From positions 1 through 64,000 of the forward strand of contig NZ_ATVL01000009.1 in NCBI RefSeq assembly GCF_000420705.1: a DNA stretch of 64,000 nucleotides. The letters are read 5' to 3'. How positions within the stretch are numbered: position 1 is the first letter of the stretch; every line of letters begins with the position of its first letter. A program made the position numbers and the translations under genes. The stretch is from Hymenobacter norwichensis DSM 15439 (GTDB lineage: Bacteria; Bacteroidota; Bacteroidia; Cytophagales; Hymenobacteraceae). Under the pieces are notes generated by a model. It was not told the DNA's origin, searched no databases, and saw only the letters and a program-made list of their open reading frames with translations. Positions 62,179 to 64,000 of this stretch are shown here, piece by piece.

Positions 62179-64000
62179 ATGCTGCCTATCATGTTTAGTG
62201 TCACTCACCGCGCTTCTATTATCAGGTTTCGTCAACTGCTGATTATGGTAGCTGTCTTGCTAGCCGCTCTTCCGGCCTGGGCTGGCCCCACTGTGCCGGG
62301 CTCCGAAGTGTACGTTTCGGGCAAGCAAAGCAAGGGTAGCTTTCAGTTGGCCGCAGGTGGCAAAGCCGCACCCCTGTACGCCAGCGCCCAGGATTGGCCG
62401 GGCGTACTGCGGGCCGCCACGGATTTGCAGGCCGACGTCAACCGCGTCACCAAGCTCACGCCAACCCTGACCACCGACAAAGCTCCGGCCGGCAAGGAAG
62501 TGGTGCTGATTGGTACGCTAGGCAAAAGCCCCCTGATTGATGGGTTGGTAAAAGCTGGGAAACTGAATGTTGCCGGCTTGGCCGGTAAGTGGGAAACCTT
62601 CGTGCTGCAAGTGGTGGAAAAGCCGCTGCCAGGCGTAGAACGGGCGCTGGTTATTGCTGGCAGCGACAAGCGTGGCACCATTTTCGGCATTTACGATTTG
62701 TCGCAGCAGATGGGTGTATCTCCTTGGTATTGGTGGGCCGATGTACCCACCAAGCCACAAAGTGCGCTGTACGTGGCCGCCGGCCGCCATACCCAGGGCG
62801 AGCCGCAGGTGAAGTACCGGGGCATTTTCCTCAACGACGAAGCGCCAGCCCTGAGCGGGTGGGCCAAAGAGAAATTTGGCGGCATCAACTCCAAAATGTA
62901 TGTGCACGTCTTCGAGTTGATTCTGCGCCTGAAGGGCAATTACCTCTGGCCCGCCATGTGGGGCAACGCCTTCAACGACGACGACAAGCAAAGCCCGGTG
63001 CTAGCCGACGAATACGGCGTGGTGATGGGTACGTCGCACCACGAGCCTATGGTTCGGTCCCAGCAGGAGTGGAAGCGCTTCGGCAGCGGCGCCTGGAACT
63101 ACCAAACCAACGAGAAAACGCTCCAAGACTTCTGGCGGCAGGGTATCAAGAACATGGGTACCAAGGAAAGCATCGTAACGGTGGGTATGCGCGGCGACGG
63201 CGACGAGCCGATGAGCGAGGGTAGCAACATTGCCTTACTGGAAAAGATTGTGGCCGACCAGCGCCGGATTCTGGCTGAAGAAACCGGCAAGCCTGCCACG
63301 CAAACTCCGCAGCTCTGGGCCCTCTACAAGGAAGTGCAGGATTACTACGACAAGGGCATGCGCGTGCCCGACGACGTAACGCTGCTGCTCTGCGACGACA
63401 ACTGGGGTAACCTGCGCAAGCTGCCAAAAGCAGGGGAGAAGCCCCGCGCCGGCGGTTATGGCATCTACTACCACTTCGACTACGTGGGCGGGCCTCGCAA
63501 CTACAAGTGGCTCAATACTAATCCGCTGCCGCGCATCTGGGAGCAGATGCACCTGGCCCACGAGTACGGTGCCAACCAAATCTGGATTGTGAATGTGGGG
63601 GACCTGAAGCCCATGGAGGTACCGATCAGCTTCTTTCTCGATTACGCCTGGAACCCCGACAAGATTAAGGCCGAGCAGGTGGCCACCTACACCCGGCAGT
63701 GGGCCGCCCAGCAGTTCGGCGACCAGCATGCCACCACTATTGCCGACATCTTGGCCAAGTACGCCAAGTACAACGCCCGCCGCAAGCCCGAGCTGCTCGA
63801 CGCCAACACCTACAGCCTGGCTACCGGCGAGTGGGCCACCATAGTGGCTGAGTACAACACGCTCCTAACCCGCGCCGAAGCCATCAACCAGAAGTTGCCC
63901 GCCGCCGCCCGCGACGCCTATTACCAGTTGGTGCTGCATCCGGTACAGGCTTGTGCTAACCTCAACGAGTTGTATTACACGGTAGCGCAGAACCGGGAGG
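62179..64000 (+). CDS. GH115 xylan alpha-1,2-glucuronidase, 3' end beyond the window
   Basis: Removes (4-O-methyl)glucuronate from internal as well as terminal xylose of glucuronoxylan, complementing GH67. The frame is open from ATG 62179 to the window edge (607 codons seen). A signal peptide (LLIMVAVLLAALPAWA) is followed by ERALVIAGSDKRGTIFGIYDLSQQMGVSPWYWWADVP, KYRGIFLNDEAPALSGWAKEKFGG, LKGNYLWPAMWGNAFNDDD, GVVMGTSHHEPMVRSQQEW, TVGMRGDGDEPMSEGSN and YHFDYVGGPRNYKWLNTN, all characteristic of GH115. Family proteins are about 850-950 residues, so roughly the last third is missing. ATG 62191 is an alternative start. Confidence 0.94.
   Translation, partial: MLPIMFSVTHRASIIRFRQLLIMVAVLLAALPAWAGPTVPGSEVYVSGKQSKGSFQLAAGGKAAPLYASAQDWPGVLRAATDLQADVNRVTKLTPTLTTDKAPAGKEVVLIGTLGKSPLIDGLVKAGKLNVAGLAGKWETFVLQVVEKPLPGVERALVIAGSDKRGTIFGIYDLSQQMGVSPWYWWADVPTKPQSALYVAAGRHTQGEPQVKYRGIFLNDEAPALSGWAKEKFGGINSKMYVHVFELILRLKGNYLWPAMWGNAFNDDDKQSPVLADEYGVVMGTSHHEPMVRSQQEWKRFGSGAWNYQTNEKTLQDFWRQGIKNMGTKESIVTVGMRGDGDEPMSEGSNIALLEKIVADQRRILAEETGKPATQTPQLWALYKEVQDYYDKGMRVPDDVTLLLCDDNWGNLRKLPKAGEKPRAGGYGIYYHFDYVGGPRNYKWLNTNPLPRIWEQMHLAHEYGANQIWIVNVGDLKPMEVPISFFLDYAWNPDKIKAEQVATYTRQWAAQQFGDQHATTIADILAKYAKYNARRKPELLDANTYSLATGEWATIVAEYNTLLTRAEAINQKLPAAARDAYYQLVLHPVQACANLNELYYTVAQNRE

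Overview
The window reads as chromosome of a GC-rich, gliding-type member of the Bacteroidota, most likely Hymenobacter or a close relative (inference). The support is a SusC/SusD pair, a promoter that fits the Bacteroidota pattern TTTG / TAnnTTTG (33159-33190), many secreted glycoside hydrolases with N-terminal signal peptides, lipoproteins of the CD/CKD type, and many intergenic palindromes. No rRNA, tRNA or CRISPR array was seen.

The window begins with an intact IS5-family insertion sequence (4-798) whose transposase needs a -1 frameshift. Positions 1025-25418 form a pectin and rhamnose cluster. Secreted or periplasmic enzymes cut rhamnogalacturonan I: PL11 lyase, three CE12 acetylesterases, two GH105 unsaturated-uronyl hydrolases and a GH106 rhamnosidase. 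L-rhamnose then enters through RhaT and passes through RhaM, RhaI, RhaB and a fused rhamnulose-1-phosphate aldolase/lactaldehyde dehydrogenase. The resulting L-lactate can be oxidised to pyruvate by LutABC, encoded in the same run as rhaI and rhaB. A GntR regulator sits in the middle of the cluster and a LacI regulator at its right edge.

Positions 25606-39190 are mixed housekeeping and accessory genes: M13 peptidase, two SDRs, a GH63-like glucosidase, a cyclase-family hydrolase, a PD-(D/E)XK protein, an amine oxidase, a TIGR02594/CHAP-like protein, and a DinB protein beside a WYL regulator. At 33159-33530 there is an unassigned RNA locus: a good promoter, a 29-codon ORF with two Trp codons, a three-segment mutually exclusive fold ending in a terminator, and a second structured segment with its own terminator.

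Positions 39381-43957 hold a large GH2 enzyme and then a clear SAM-I riboswitch, with a recognisable terminator and antiterminator, in front of a cysteine synthase family gene.

Positions 44698-64000 are a glucuronoxylan utilisation locus: GH43, a LacI regulator carrying an unusual N-terminal zinc ribbon, UxuA, GH67, an SDR that probably replaces UxuB, SusC/SusD, a CE20-like acetylesterase, an SSS-family symporter, GH10 xylanase and a GH115 alpha-glucuronidase cut by the window end. A 20-bp perfect palindrome of LacI-operator type lies between the divergent lacI and uxuA genes. Glucuronate released by GH67 and GH115 would be reduced and dehydrated by the SDR and UxuA to 2-keto-3-deoxygluconate. 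An isomerase (UxaC) and KDG kinase/aldolase are not seen and must be elsewhere.
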